Source of the DNA: Pseudomonas fluorescens
Lineage (GTDB): Bacteria > Pseudomonadota > Gammaproteobacteria > Pseudomonadales > Pseudomonadaceae
Direction: 5' to 3'
NCBI RefSeq assembly: GCF_001648775.1
Contig: NZ_LVEJ01000016.1
Span: forward strand, 1-64,000
Length of the DNA: 64,000 nucleotides
In this document: positions 50,038 through 60,512 of the stretch, piece after piece
Numbering within the stretch: the first letter of the stretch is position 1
Layout: every line of letters begins with the position of its first letter
Position numbers and translations under genes: made by a program
Notes under the pieces: model-generated
What the model saw: only the letters and a program-made list of their open reading frames with translations
The model's database searches: none
What the model was told of the DNA's origin: nothing

Positions 50038-51336
50038 ATGTCCCATCGTATTGTTATTGTCGGCGGCGGCGCCGGCGGTCTGGAGTTGGCTACCCGTCTG
50101 GGTAAGACTCTGGGCAAGCGCGGCACGGCCAGTGTGATGCTGGTCGACGCCAACCTGACGCACATCTGGAAGCCCTTGCTGCACGAAGTGGCGGCCGGAT
50201 CGCTGAACTCTTCCGAAGACGAACTCAACTATGTTGCCCAGGCGAAATGGAACCACTTCGAGTTCCAGCTGGGGCGCATGAGCGGGCTCGATCGCGCGCA
50301 GAAGAAAATCCAGCTGGCTGCGACCTACGACGAAAACGGCGTCGAACTGGTACCGGCGCGTGAAGTGCAGTACGACTCGCTAGTGATCAGTGTCGGCAGC
50401 ACCACCAACGATTTCGGCACTCAGGGCGCGGCGCAGCACTGTCTGTTCCTCGATACCCGCAAACAGGCCGAGCGTTTTCATCAGCAACTGCTCAACCACT
50501 ATCTTCGTGCACACGCAGGGCAAACCGATGTGGTCGAGCAGATCAGCGTAGCGATCGTTGGCGCTGGCGCCACAGGCGTTGAACTGGCGGCAGAACTGCA
50601 CAACGCTGCCCATGAACTCGCGGCTTACGGCCTCGACCGGATCAAACCGGAAAACATGCACATCACCCTGATCGAAGCCGGCCCACGGGTGTTGCCAGCC
50701 CTGCCGGAGCGCATCAGCGGGCCGGTGCACAAGACCCTGGAAAAACTCGGGGTCAATGTGATGACCAACGCGTCGGTGAGCGAAGTGACGGCCGACAGCC
50801 TGATCACCGCCGACGGCAACGAGATCAAGGCCAGCCTCAAGGTTTGGGCGGCTGGTATTCGGGCGCCGGGTTTCCTCAAGGACATCGACGGCCTGGAAAC
50901 CAACCGCATCAATCAGCTGCAAGTATTGCCGACGCTGCAAACCACTCGCGACGAGAACATCTTTGCCTTCGGCGATTGCGCTGCGTGCCCGCAACCGGGC
51001 ACCGATCGCAACGTGCCGCCACGCGCGCAAGCCGCGCACCAACAGGCCTCGCTGCTGGCCAAGTCGCTGAAACTGCGCATCGAAGGCAAGACTCTGCCCG
51101 AGTACAAGTACACCGACTACGGCTCACTGATCTCGCTGTCGCGTTTTTCGGCTGTGGGTAACTTGATGGGCAACCTGACCGGCAGCGTGATGCTCGAAGG
51201 CTGGCTGGCGCGGATGTTTTACGTGTCGCTGTACCGCATGCACCAGATGGCGCTGTACGGGCCGTTCCGCACGGCGATGTTGATGCTCGGCAGCAAGATT
51301 GGTCGCGGCACTGAACCGCGTCTGAAACTGCACTAA
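50038..51336 (+). CDS. ndh: NAD(P)/FAD-dependent oxidoreductase, type II NADH dehydrogenase-like
   Basis: A 432-residue flavoprotein with two Rossmann motifs: FAD-binding VIVGGGAGGLELATRLG at the N-terminus and NAD-binding VAIVGAGATGVELAAEL at about 171-187. IFAFGDCAACP contacts the FAD. The C-terminal amphipathic region (LARMFYVSLYRMHQMALYGP) would anchor it to the inner face of the membrane, as in NDH-2, which passes electrons from NADH to quinone without pumping protons. The ATG at 50038 (MSHRIVIVG) is preferred to an upstream in-frame start. Confidence 0.93.
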   Translation: MSHRIVIVGGGAGGLELATRLGKTLGKRGTASVMLVDANLTHIWKPLLHEVAAGSLNSSEDELNYVAQAKWNHFEFQLGRMSGLDRAQKKIQLAATYDENGVELVPAREVQYDSLVISVGSTTNDFGTQGAAQHCLFLDTRKQAERFHQQLLNHYLRAHAGQTDVVEQISVAIVGAGATGVELAAELHNAAHELAAYGLDRIKPENMHITLIEAGPRVLPALPERISGPVHKTLEKLGVNVMTNASVSEVTADSLITADGNEIKASLKVWAAGIRAPGFLKDIDGLETNRINQLQVLPTLQTTRDENIFAFGDCAACPQPGTDRNVPPRAQAAHQQASLLAKSLKLRIEGKTLPEYKYTDYGSLISLSRFSAVGNLMGNLTGSVMLEGWLARMFYVSLYRMHQMALYGPFRTAMLMLGSKIGRGTEPRLKLH

Positions 51337-51341
51337 AACCT

Positions 51342-51428
51342 GTGGGAGCGAGCCTGCTCGCGAATGCGTCAGATCAGTCGCATCATCATTGACTGACAGA
51401 ACGCTTTCGCGAGCAGGCTCGCTCCCAC
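51342..51428. repeat. REP doublet 9 (converging, GAGCCTGCTC variant)
   Basis: Arms at 51342-51364 and 51406-51428, spacer 41 nt, 5 nt after the ndh stop. Confidence 0.92.
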
Positions 51429-51623
51429 ATTGTTTTGTGTTGATCGAAAGATCTGTTTCTTACTGTATCCCCGCCCCGCTTTTCCCACCTTCGCTTACAA
51501 ACTCCCCTGCCGCGCGACACAGACGCGATACACCGCCACCGCTTAATGGCCACACCCGAGCAACACCTGCTCAGGCAAGTGTCCTTAACGTGTGGTTGCG
51601 CAGCGCAGCCCAGGAGAATGTAA

Positions 51624-52031
51624 ATGTCCCGTACTTCTACTCTCGCTAAAAACTCCCTTGGCCTGGTCGGCGCGGTTCTGGCTGGCGGCCTGATGTTGTC
51701 CGGCTCGGTATTCGCCGCGCAGCCATTGGCCCAGGGCTACATGGTCGCTTCGGCAGAAACCTCGGTAAAAGCGCCGGAAGGCAAATGCGGTGAAGGCAAA
51801 TGTGGCGACGCGTCGATGGCCAAGACTGACAGCGATGGCGACGGCAAGGTCTCCCGCGCCGAGTTTCTGAAAGTCGCGCCGAAGTCCGACTTCGACAAGA
51901 TCGACACCAACCATGACGGTTTCATTGATGAGCAAGAGGCCTACAACAACGTGAAGGCCAACTTTGAAGCCAATGGCAAGAAAATGCCCAAGGGTTTGTT
52001 CGAACACCTGAAAGATCAAGACGGCGCCTGA
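51624..52031 (+). CDS. Exported EF-hand protein with tandem EGKCG motifs
   Basis: A 135-residue protein with a signal peptide (about 1-31; hydrophobic LGLVGAVLAGGLMLSG, cleaved near VFA|A). Tandem EGKCG motifs follow at 52-61 with C55 and C60, the only cysteines. Two complete EF-hand loops come next: D69-S-D-G-D-G ... E80 and D94-T-N-H-D-G ... E105, expected to bind Ca2+. The EGKCG motif is the modified core of HvfA/BufA2-type RiPPs that sequester copper, but no MNIO (HvfB) or partner (HvfC) gene is adjacent. AGGAG precedes the ATG and a terminator follows, so it is monocistronic. Confidence 0.85.
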   Translation: MSRTSTLAKNSLGLVGAVLAGGLMLSGSVFAAQPLAQGYMVASAETSVKAPEGKCGEGKCGDASMAKTDSDGDGKVSRAEFLKVAPKSDFDKIDTNHDGFIDEQEAYNNVKANFEANGKKMPKGLFEHLKDQDGA

Positions 52032-52046
52032 TTGCCAGAAAAAACC

Positions 52047-52082
52047 AAGCCGCGTTTCTCGTGTGAGGAACGCGGCTTTTTT
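52047..52082 (+). terminator. Intrinsic terminator after the EF-hand gene
   Basis: AAGCCGCGTT / AACGCGG-CTT stem ending in T6. Confidence 0.85.
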
Positions 52083-52094
52083 ACGCCTGCCCGC

Positions 52095-53961
<1,867 letters not shown>

Positions 53962-53967
53962 GTAAAA

Positions 53968-53996
53968 AAAAGGCGACCTTTCAAAGATCGCCTTCT
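53968..53996 (-). terminator. Internal hairpin between tRNA-Lys and the second tRNA-Pro
   Basis: AAGGCGA / TCGCCTT stem followed, on the minus strand, by a run of U. It looks like a complete intrinsic terminator inside the tRNA cluster. Confidence 0.7.
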
Positions 53997-54058
53997 TCGA
54001 TCAGCGCTTTTGGCCTCTGATCTTAAGATTCGATCCCAGCGCTAACTGGTTTCAAAAA

Positions 54059-54134
54059 TGGTGGGTCGTGTGGGATTCGAACCTACGACCAATTGGTTAA
54101 AAGCCAACTGCTCTACCAACTGAGCTAACGACCC
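54059..54134 (-). tRNA. tRNA-Lys (anticodon TTT)
   Basis: A 76-nt cloverleaf with encoded CCA, acceptor GGGTCGT / ACGACCC, D-arm GCTCAGTTGGTAGAGC and anticodon arm TTGGCTTTTAACCAA. Confidence 0.97.
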
Positions 54135-54139
54135 AAAAA

Positions 54140-54216
54140 TGGTCGGGGTAAGGGGATTCGAACTCCTGACATCCTGCTCCCAAAGCAGGCGCGCTACCGG
54201 ACTGCGCTATACCCCG
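54140..54216 (-). tRNA. tRNA-Pro (anticodon TGG), copy 1
   Basis: A 77-nt gene with encoded CCA, identical to the copy at 53885-53961. Only 5 nt separate it from tRNA-Lys. Confidence 0.97.
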
Positions 54217-54225
54217 GCTTGAAAT

Positions 54226-54301
54226 TGGCTCCGTGACCAGGACTCGAACCTGGGACCCAATGATTAACAGTCATTTGCTCTACCGACTGAGCTATCACGG
54301 A
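54226..54301 (-). tRNA. tRNA-Asn (anticodon GTT)
   Basis: A 76-nt cloverleaf with encoded CCA, acceptor TCCGTGA / TCACGGA, anticodon arm ATGACTGTTAATCAT and T-loop GTTCGAGTC. First gene of the Asn-Pro-Lys-Pro cluster. Confidence 0.97.
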
Positions 54302-54386
54302 ACTACATATTTCAATTTACAACGGTGAAACTTGTTGCTTCCAGTCACTCGTTCGCATCGCTGCGTTCGTGTGTCTGAGGCGCGCT

Positions 54387-54414
54387 ATTCTACAACCTAG
54401 AACACCTCTGTCAA
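54387..54414 (-). promoter_or_regulatory. Promoter of the tRNA cluster
   Basis: On the minus strand TTGACA, 16-nt spacer, TAGAAT: near consensus. The following GCGCGCC discriminator is the GC-rich type that confers ppGpp/DksA control on stable RNA promoters. It would start about 80 nt upstream of tRNA-Asn. Confidence 0.85.
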
Positions 54415-54546
54415 CCCCCTAAATTGCTTTCAAGTTAATGATTTGCAACTTATTTCAGATTTCAACTCAGTGAGCTGAGACCGTCTTGGCGACTGACTGC
54501 GGGGCGCACTTTACAAGCCTTTTCCTTTGAGTTCAACAGCCTAACG

Positions 54547-54573
54547 AAAAAAAAGGCCCCACAATGTGGGGCC
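54547..54573 (-). terminator. Intrinsic terminator after clpB
   Basis: GGCCCCAC / GTGGGGCC stem, loop AAT, followed on the minus strand by U8. The remaining sequence between here and the tRNA promoter shows no gene. Confidence 0.88.
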
Positions 54574-54598
54574 CTCCTTTTTTCATTGGCGTTTGGAC

Positions 54599-57163
54599 TC
54601 AGTTGAAAACGATTTCGTCGTTCTCGACCTTGCCGGTCGCCGTGTCGCCTGGCATGAAGTGACCCGAAAGGATCAACTGCGCCAGCGGGTTTTCGATCCA
54701 GCGCTGAATCGCCCGTTTCAAAGGACGTGCGCCATACACCGGGTCGTAACCCACGGCGATCAACTTGTCCATCGCCTCCGGGCTGAGTTCCAGCTTCAGC
54801 TCGCGCTCGGCCAGACGGCTGCGCAGACGGCCCAACTGGATCTCGGTAATGCCCGCGATCTGATCCCGCGCCAAAGGCTCGAAGATCACCACTTCGTCGA
54901 CCCGGTTAATGAACTCCGGACGGAAGTGCGACGTCAGCGCATCCATTACAGCAGCACGCTGCGCTTCACGATCACCGACCAGTTCCTGAATCTGCACAGA
55001 ACCGAGGTTCGAGGTCATGACGATCACGGTATTGCGGAAATCCACCGTGCGGCCATGACTGTCGGTCAGGCGCCCGTCTTCAAGCACTTGCAGCAAGATG
55101 TTGAACACATCCGGGTGCGCCTTCTCAACCTCGTCCAGCAGGATCACCGAGTAAGGCTTGCGACGCACCGCCTCGGTCAGGTAACCGCCCTCTTCGTAAC
55201 CGACGTATCCCGGTGGCGCACCGATCAGCCGCGCCACGGAATGTTTCTCCATGAACTCGGACATGTCGATCCGCACCATCGCCTCTTCGGTATCAAAGAG
55301 GAATTCGGCCAGCGCCTTGCACAGCTCGGTTTTACCGACACCGGTCGGGCCGAGGAACATGAACGAACCGCTCGGACGATTCGGGTCAGACAACCCGGCA
55401 CGCGAACGGCGTACCGCGTTGGCCACAGCGACCACCGCTTCTTCCTGGCCGATCACGCGTTTGTGCAACAGGCTTTCCATTTTCATCAGCTTGTCGCGCT
55501 CGCCTTCGAGCATTTTCGACACCGGAATGCCGGTCCACTTCGACACGACTTCAGCGATCTCTTCTTCAGTCACCTTGCTGCGCAGCAACTGGTTTTCGCT
55601 CTTGCCGTGCTGATCGACCATTTGCAGGCTGCGCTCCAGATCCGGGATCACCCCGTACTGCAACTCGGCCATGCGGTTCAGGTCGCCTTTACGACGCGCG
55701 GCTTCCAGCTCCTGACGCGACTGTTCGATCTTCTGCTGAATCTGTGCAGAACCCTGCACCTCGGCTTTTTCCGAGTTCCAGATTTCTTCCAGATCGGAGT
55801 ACTCACGTTCGAGACGGACGATTTCTTCCTGGAGTTTCTCCAGACGTTTCATCGCCGCTTCGTCGCTTTCTTTCTTCAGCGCCTGGGATTCCACCTTCAA
55901 CTGAATCAGGCGCCGCTCGAGACGATCGAGCACTTCCGGCTTGGAATCGATTTCCATGCGGATGCGGCTCGCGGCCTCGTCGATCAGGTCGATGGCCTTG
56001 TCCGGCAACTGCCGGTCAGTGATGTAGCGATGGCTGAGCTTGGCCGCCGCGATGATCGCGCCGTCAGTGATCGCCACCTTGTGGTGAACCTCGTAACGCT
56101 CCTTGAGGCCACGCAGGATGGCGATGGTGTCTTCTTCGCTCGGCTCATCCACCAGGACTTTTTGGAAGCGTCGTTCGAGCGCCGCGTCCTTCTCTATATA
56201 TTGGCGGTACTCGTTAAGCGTGGTCGCGCCGACGCAGTGCAGCTCGCCGCGCGCCAGTGCAGGCTTGAGCATGTTGCCGGCGTCCATCGAGCCTTCGCCT
56301 TTACCGGCGCCGACCATGGTGTGCAGTTCGTCGATAAACAGAATGATCTGCCCTTCCTGCTTCGACAGCTCGTTGAGCAGCGACTTCAGGCGCTCTTCGA
56401 ACTCACCGCGATACTTGGCACCGGCAATCAACGCGCCCATGTCCAGCGAAAGCAGACGTTTGCCTTTGAGGCCGTCCGGCACTTCGCCGTTGATGATGCG
56501 CTGGGCCAGACCTTCGGCAATCGCGGTTTTACCCACACCAGGCTCACCGATCAGCACTGGGTTGTTCTTGGTGCGGCGTTGCAGAACCTGAATGGTGCGA
56601 CGAATTTCGTCGTCACGGCCGATCACCGGATCAAGCTTGCCGTCTTCGGCGCGCTTGGTCAGGTCGACAGTGTATTTATCCAGCGCCTGGCGCGACTCTT
56701 CGTGGTTGGCGTCATTCACTGCTTCGCCACCGCGCAGGTTGTTGATCGCGTTTTCCAGGGCTTTCTTGCTCACGCCCTGGCCGAGCAGCAACTTGCCGAG
56801 CTTGCTGTTCTCGTCCATCGCCGCGAGCAGCACCAGTTCGCTGGAGATGAACTGGTCGCCCTTCTGCTGGGCCAGACGATCGGCCTGGTTGAGCAGGCGC
56901 GCCAGATCCTGCGACATGTTGACGTCGCCGGTCGGGTTCTGGATTTTCGGTAATTGGTCGAGCTCTTTGGTCAGCTCTTTACGCAAGCTGTTGACGTCGA
57001 AGCCCACCTGCATCAACAGAGGTTTGATCGAACCACCCTGCTGTTCAAGCATGGCTTGCATCAAGTGCGCCGGCTCAATCGCCGGATGATCGTGGCCGAC
57101 TGCCAACGACTGGGCATCGGACAAGGCCAACTGTAATTTGCTGGTTAAACGGTCTATTCGCAT
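54599..57163 (-). CDS. clpB: ClpB protein disaggregase
   Basis: An 854-residue hexameric AAA+ chaperone that, with DnaK, pulls proteins out of aggregates after heat stress. It has the N-terminal Clp-N domain (1-145), NBD1 with Walker A GEPGVGKT, a coiled-coil middle domain (about 405-525; [19 protein letters not shown]), NBD2 with GPTGVGKT and the pore loop GYVGYEEGG. Full length. Preceded by a sigma-32-like promoter. GAAGGTG lies upstream of the ATG. Confidence 0.98.
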   Translation of the reverse strand: MRIDRLTSKLQLALSDAQSLAVGHDHPAIEPAHLMQAMLEQQGGSIKPLLMQVGFDVNSLRKELTKELDQLPKIQNPTGDVNMSQDLARLLNQADRLAQQKGDQFISSELVLLAAMDENSKLGKLLLGQGVSKKALENAINNLRGGEAVNDANHEESRQALDKYTVDLTKRAEDGKLDPVIGRDDEIRRTIQVLQRRTKNNPVLIGEPGVGKTAIAEGLAQRIINGEVPDGLKGKRLLSLDMGALIAGAKYRGEFEERLKSLLNELSKQEGQIILFIDELHTMVGAGKGEGSMDAGNMLKPALARGELHCVGATTLNEYRQYIEKDAALERRFQKVLVDEPSEEDTIAILRGLKERYEVHHKVAITDGAIIAAAKLSHRYITDRQLPDKAIDLIDEAASRIRMEIDSKPEVLDRLERRLIQLKVESQALKKESDEAAMKRLEKLQEEIVRLEREYSDLEEIWNSEKAEVQGSAQIQQKIEQSRQELEAARRKGDLNRMAELQYGVIPDLERSLQMVDQHGKSENQLLRSKVTEEEIAEVVSKWTGIPVSKMLEGERDKLMKMESLLHKRVIGQEEAVVAVANAVRRSRAGLSDPNRPSGSFMFLGPTGVGKTELCKALAEFLFDTEEAMVRIDMSEFMEKHSVARLIGAPPGYVGYEEGGYLTEAVRRKPYSVILLDEVEKAHPDVFNILLQVLEDGRLTDSHGRTVDFRNTVIVMTSNLGSVQIQELVGDREAQRAAVMDALTSHFRPEFINRVDEVVIFEPLARDQIAGITEIQLGRLRSRLAERELKLELSPEAMDKLIAVGYDPVYGARPLKRAIQRWIENPLAQLILSGHFMPGDTATGKVENDEIVFN

Positions 57164-57235
57164 AAGTCACCTTCCTTTTGAGCAGGCCGGACCTAAAAAC
57201 CATCCTGAATAAAGAAACCTGCCAGATACCGCTAT

Positions 57236-57263
57236 AGATGCGGTCGATTCTGCAAGATTCAAG
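57236..57263 (-). promoter_or_regulatory. Heat-shock (sigma-32) promoter of clpB
   Basis: On the minus strand CTTGAA, 14-nt spacer, CCGCATCT; compare the RpoH consensus CTTGAA-N13-15-CCCCATNT. It lies about 75 nt before clpB, in the gap after pgeF. Confidence 0.8.
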
Positions 57264-57293
57264 CGTCAGAGGGTTGATTCAGGTCAGGCAAGT

Positions 57294-58016
57294 CTAGCGG
57301 GTGAGCCAAACGAGGGAGGCAAAGCGACCGGTGCGCGACGCACGGCGATAAGAGAAAAAGCGTGAATCGGTCACGGTGCAGAAACCGCCACCATAAACAG
57401 CAGTGACACCCCGTTCAGCCAGAAGCAGACGTGCCAACAGATAGATGTCAGCCATGAACTTGCCGGAATTGGCGCTCGGTACGAAGGCTTCTGCCGCTTG
57501 AGGCAATTGATTGATGAAGACTTCGCGCACTTCCGGGCCGACTTCAAAGGCTTTCGGGCCAATAGCCGGACCGAGCCAGACCAGTACGTCGCCTGCCGGT
57601 ACATCCAGCGTATCGAGCGTGGCTTCCAGCACGCCCGCCGCCAGACCACGCCAACCGGCGTGAGCCGCAGCAACACGAGTGCCGGCGCGATCGCAGAACA
57701 ATGCCGGCAAGCAATCCGCCGTCATTGCCGTGCAGGCAATTCCGGGGGTTGTCGTCCAACTGGCATCGGCGGTCGCGACAATGCCCGGATCAGCATGCGC
57801 CACGGCAATCCCGTGCACTTGCTGCAACCAGGCAGGCTGTATAGAGAAGTGATCGGTCAGGCGCCGTCGGTTCTCGGCAACAGCCTCAGGACGATCATCA
57901 ACGTGATCGCCCAGATTGAGGCTGTCGAACGGCGCCTCGCTGACACCGCCCTCGCGGGTGGTGACGCAGGCTTTGACGCTGGCCGGCGCTGGCCAGTCCG
58001 GCGTCAGCCAGTTCAT
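57294..58016 (-). CDS. pgeF: PgeF (YfiH), multicopper-oxidase-like peptidoglycan editing factor
   Basis: A 240-residue purine nucleoside phosphorylase-like/laccase-domain protein. The zinc or catalytic residues lie in QQVHG, TADCLPALF and AAHAGWRGLAAG. E. coli YfiH/PgeF removes wrongly incorporated L-serine from UDP-MurNAc precursors; other homologues show adenosine deaminase/phosphorylase activity. It overlaps rluD by ATGA; the rluD-pgeF-clpB order is common in gammaproteobacteria. Confidence 0.94.
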   Translation of the reverse strand: MNWLTPDWPAPASVKACVTTREGGVSEAPFDSLNLGDHVDDRPEAVAENRRRLTDHFSIQPAWLQQVHGIAVAHADPGIVATADASWTTTPGIACTAMTADCLPALFCDRAGTRVAAAHAGWRGLAAGVLEATLDTLDVPAGDVLVWLGPAIGPKAFEVGPEVREVFINQLPQAAEAFVPSANSGKFMADIYLLARLLLAERGVTAVYGGGFCTVTDSRFFSYRRASRTGRFASLVWLTR

Positions 58017-58975
58017 CCGATGAAAGCCTCACGGTCTTGCTTGAGCAGGGTCAGCAGCCAGACGAAATCTTCTGGCAGCGGCGATTCCCAGCTCATGCGC
58101 TGACCGGTCGTCGGATGATCCAGCTCAAGGAAACGCGCGTGCAGGGCCTGACGCGGGAAGTGCTTGAGCGATTCAACCATCGTCGGGTTCGCCGCCGGCG
58201 GAATGCGGAAACGACCGCCGTACGCCGGGTCGCCGACCAACGGAAAGTTGATGTGCGACATGTGTACGCGAATCTGGTGAGTACGACCGGTTTCCAGTTT
58301 CACCCGTACATGGGTGTGGGAACGGAAGCGCTCCAGCACGCGGTAGTGGCTGACGGCAGGCTTGCCGCCTTCCATCACCGCCATGCGCTGACGCTGCTGG
58401 CCGTGGCGACCGATCGGGGCGTTGATCTTGCCACCGGCGGTCACGACGCCGATCACGATGCACTCATAGATGCGGCTGACACTGCGACTCTGCAATTGAG
58501 TAACGAGCTTTGTCTGAGCCTGAATGGTCTTGGCCACCACCATCAAACCGGTGGTGTCCTTGTCCAGACGATGCACGATACCGGCGCGCGGGACATTGAT
58601 GATGTCCGGCACATGGTGCAGCAAGGCGTTGAGCAAAGTGCCATCGGCATGACCGGCAGCCGGGTGCACCACCAGGCCCGCAGGCTTGTTGATCACCAGA
58701 ATGTCGTCGTCTTCATAGACGATGTCGAGCTCGATGTCCTGGGCGATCCACTCGCCCTGGGCTTCCTGTTCGGCAATCAGCTCAAGGATGGCACCGCCGT
58801 GCACGATGTCGCGAGGGCGGATGACCGCCCCGTCCACAGTCAGGCGACCTTCTTTGATCCAGGCGGAAAGGCGCGAGCGAGAGTGCTCAGCGAAGAGTTG
58901 GGCAGCGACTTGATCGAGGCGTTGGCCGCCCAATTCGGACGGCACCTCTGCGCGAAGTTCAATTTTATCGGACAT
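58013..58975 (-). CDS. rluD: 23S rRNA pseudouridine(1911/1915/1917) synthase
   Basis: A 320-residue RluA-family enzyme. It has an N-terminal S4 RNA-binding domain (RLDQVAAQLFAEHSRSRLSA) and catalytic D138 in GIVHRLDKDTTGLMVVAK, with RTHQIRVHMSHI near the active site. It modifies helix 69 of 23S rRNA. The start MSDKIELRAE at 58975 is preferred to 58996. Divergent from bamD. Confidence 0.96.
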   Translation of the reverse strand: MSDKIELRAEVPSELGGQRLDQVAAQLFAEHSRSRLSAWIKEGRLTVDGAVIRPRDIVHGGAILELIAEQEAQGEWIAQDIELDIVYEDDDILVINKPAGLVVHPAAGHADGTLLNALLHHVPDIINVPRAGIVHRLDKDTTGLMVVAKTIQAQTKLVTQLQSRSVSRIYECIVIGVVTAGGKINAPIGRHGQQRQRMAVMEGGKPAVSHYRVLERFRSHTHVRVKLETGRTHQIRVHMSHINFPLVGDPAYGGRFRIPPAANPTMVESLKHFPRQALHARFLELDHPTTGQRMSWESPLPEDFVWLLTLLKQDREAFIG

Positions 58976-59126
58976 GCTCTGACTGTGCGTCGGCACAGCT
59001 TTTGGTTTCGGCTGCGCGCTTGTGGTTAAATACGGCGTCTTTTGCCCCGAGGCTTTTCAACGGGGCGCTCATCATAACAGGACGGCCCCGCCCAAGACAG
59101 CGGCCGTCATAGGGACGCAAGCCGCC

Positions 59127-60143
59127 ATGCAAGTGAAACACCTGCTGCTGATCGCCATCCTCGCATTGACCGCTGCTTGCTCATCGAAGGAAGTCGTAGA
59201 CGAAAACCTCAGCGAAGCCGAGCTGTATCAGCAGGCTCAGACTGACCTGGACAACAACAGCTACACCAGCGCCACAGCCAAGCTGAAGGCTCTGGAGTCG
59301 CGTTATCCGTTCGGTCGCTACGCCGATCAGGCACAGCTGGAACTGATCTACGCCAACTATAAAAACGCCGAGCCGGAAGCTGCAAAATCTGCCGCCGAGC
59401 GTTTCATTCGTTTGCATCCGCAGCACCCGAACGTGGATTACGCGTACTACCTGAAAGGTCTGACTTCGTTCGACCAGGACGTTGGCCTGCTGGCGCGCTT
59501 CCTGCCGCTGGACATGACCAAGCGTGACCCGGGCGCCGCGCGCGACTCGTACAACGAGTTCGCCCAGCTGACCAGTCGCTACCCGAACAGCCGTTACGCG
59601 CCGGACGCCAAGCAGCGCATGATCTACCTGCGCAACCTGCTGGCGGCCTACGAAATCCACGTGGCCGACTACTACCTGACCCGTCAGGCGTATGTAGCCG
59701 CTGCTAACCGTGGCCGTTACGTCGTAGAAAACTTCCAGGAAACCCCATCGGTCGGTGACGGCCTGGCGGTAATGACTGAGGCTTACCAGCGTCTGCACCT
59801 GGACGAGCTGGCCAACACCAGTCTGGAAACCCTGAAGCTCAACTACCCGAATCACCCGAACCTGCAAGACGGCCAGTTCGTGCCACGGGTTGCCGAAGCC
59901 GACAACCGTTCGTTCCTGAGCAAGGCAACCCTCGGTCTGATCGAGTCGCGTCCACCGCTGCCGCCGGGCGAAACCCGCGCCAACCAGGACGTGCAGAAGC
60001 AGTTCCAGGACGCGAAAGACGCGATCCCGAACGAGCTCAAGCCTAAAGACGAAAACGGCGACGTGATCGAAGAGCCAGAGCCTGAGTCGAGCAACACTGA
60101 CCGTTCGTGGTTCAGCTACATGACCTTCGGCGTGTTCGACTGA
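59127..60143 (+). CDS. bamD: Outer membrane protein assembly factor BamD
   Basis: A 338-residue outer-membrane lipoprotein of the BAM complex with lipobox LTAAC (Cys18) and five TPR-like repeats ([40 protein letters not shown], and so on). The length is longer than E. coli BamD (245) because of an acidic, proline-containing C-terminal extension ([18 protein letters not shown]), usual in Pseudomonas ComL. The ATG at 59127 begins the lipoprotein signal. Essential in E. coli. Confidence 0.96.
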   Translation: MQVKHLLLIAILALTAACSSKEVVDENLSEAELYQQAQTDLDNNSYTSATAKLKALESRYPFGRYADQAQLELIYANYKNAEPEAAKSAAERFIRLHPQHPNVDYAYYLKGLTSFDQDVGLLARFLPLDMTKRDPGAARDSYNEFAQLTSRYPNSRYAPDAKQRMIYLRNLLAAYEIHVADYYLTRQAYVAAANRGRYVVENFQETPSVGDGLAVMTEAYQRLHLDELANTSLETLKLNYPNHPNLQDGQFVPRVAEADNRSFLSKATLGLIESRPPLPPGETRANQDVQKQFQDAKDAIPNELKPKDENGDVIEEPEPESSNTDRSWFSYMTFGVFD

Positions 60144-60158
60144 TCACACCGGATGGAC

Positions 60159-60192
60159 AAAAAAGGGAGATCTGCGGATCTCCCTTTTTTAT
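60159..60192 (+). terminator. Intrinsic terminator after bamD
   Basis: GGGAGATC / GATCTCCC stem with flanking A6 and T6. Confidence 0.88.
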
Positions 60193-60269
60193 TGCCGCGC
60201 GTTAATAGGCTGTGCGCTTGTCGGGTCCTTGGCTAAACTGCCGGATCATCAGTCGAAAAGCCGCTCATC

Positions 60270-60512
60270 ATGCTTCGTTTATTGTTCTGGATCGTCGTGA
60301 TTTTCGCCGCGATATGGTTGTGGCGTAAATTCAAGGCGCCTGCCGCGTCCAATCAATCCAGTCGCGCCCCCCGCGAACAGGACGCCCCGCCAATGGTGCG
60401 TTGCGCCCATTGCGGCGTGCATCTGCCGCGCGATCGTGCACTGAGCGTTCAACAACAGTGGTATTGCAGCCAGGCTCACCTCGAGCAAGGCCCGGGCTCC
60501 AGTGATCGCTGA
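60270..60512 (+). CDS. PP0621 family small membrane zinc-ribbon-like protein
   Basis: An 80-residue protein with an N-terminal transmembrane helix (about 3-18), a disordered linker and a cytoplasmic CxxC ... C motif (CAHCGVHLPRD ... WYCSQAHLEQ) resembling a treble-clef zinc site with two Cys, one more Cys and a His. It matches the PP0621 family. It overlaps the pilS GTG start by 11 nt, so the two are probably co-translated. Role unknown. Confidence 0.83.
   Translation: MLRLLFWIVVIFAAIWLWRKFKAPAASNQSSRAPREQDAPPMVRCAHCGVHLPRDRALSVQQQWYCSQAHLEQGPGSSDR

Noticed and set aside
54566..56953. 795-codon plus-strand frame opposite clpB
   Set aside because: Antisense shadow of a GC-rich conserved gene; His/Gln/Arg-biased composition with no domain and no ribosome-binding site.
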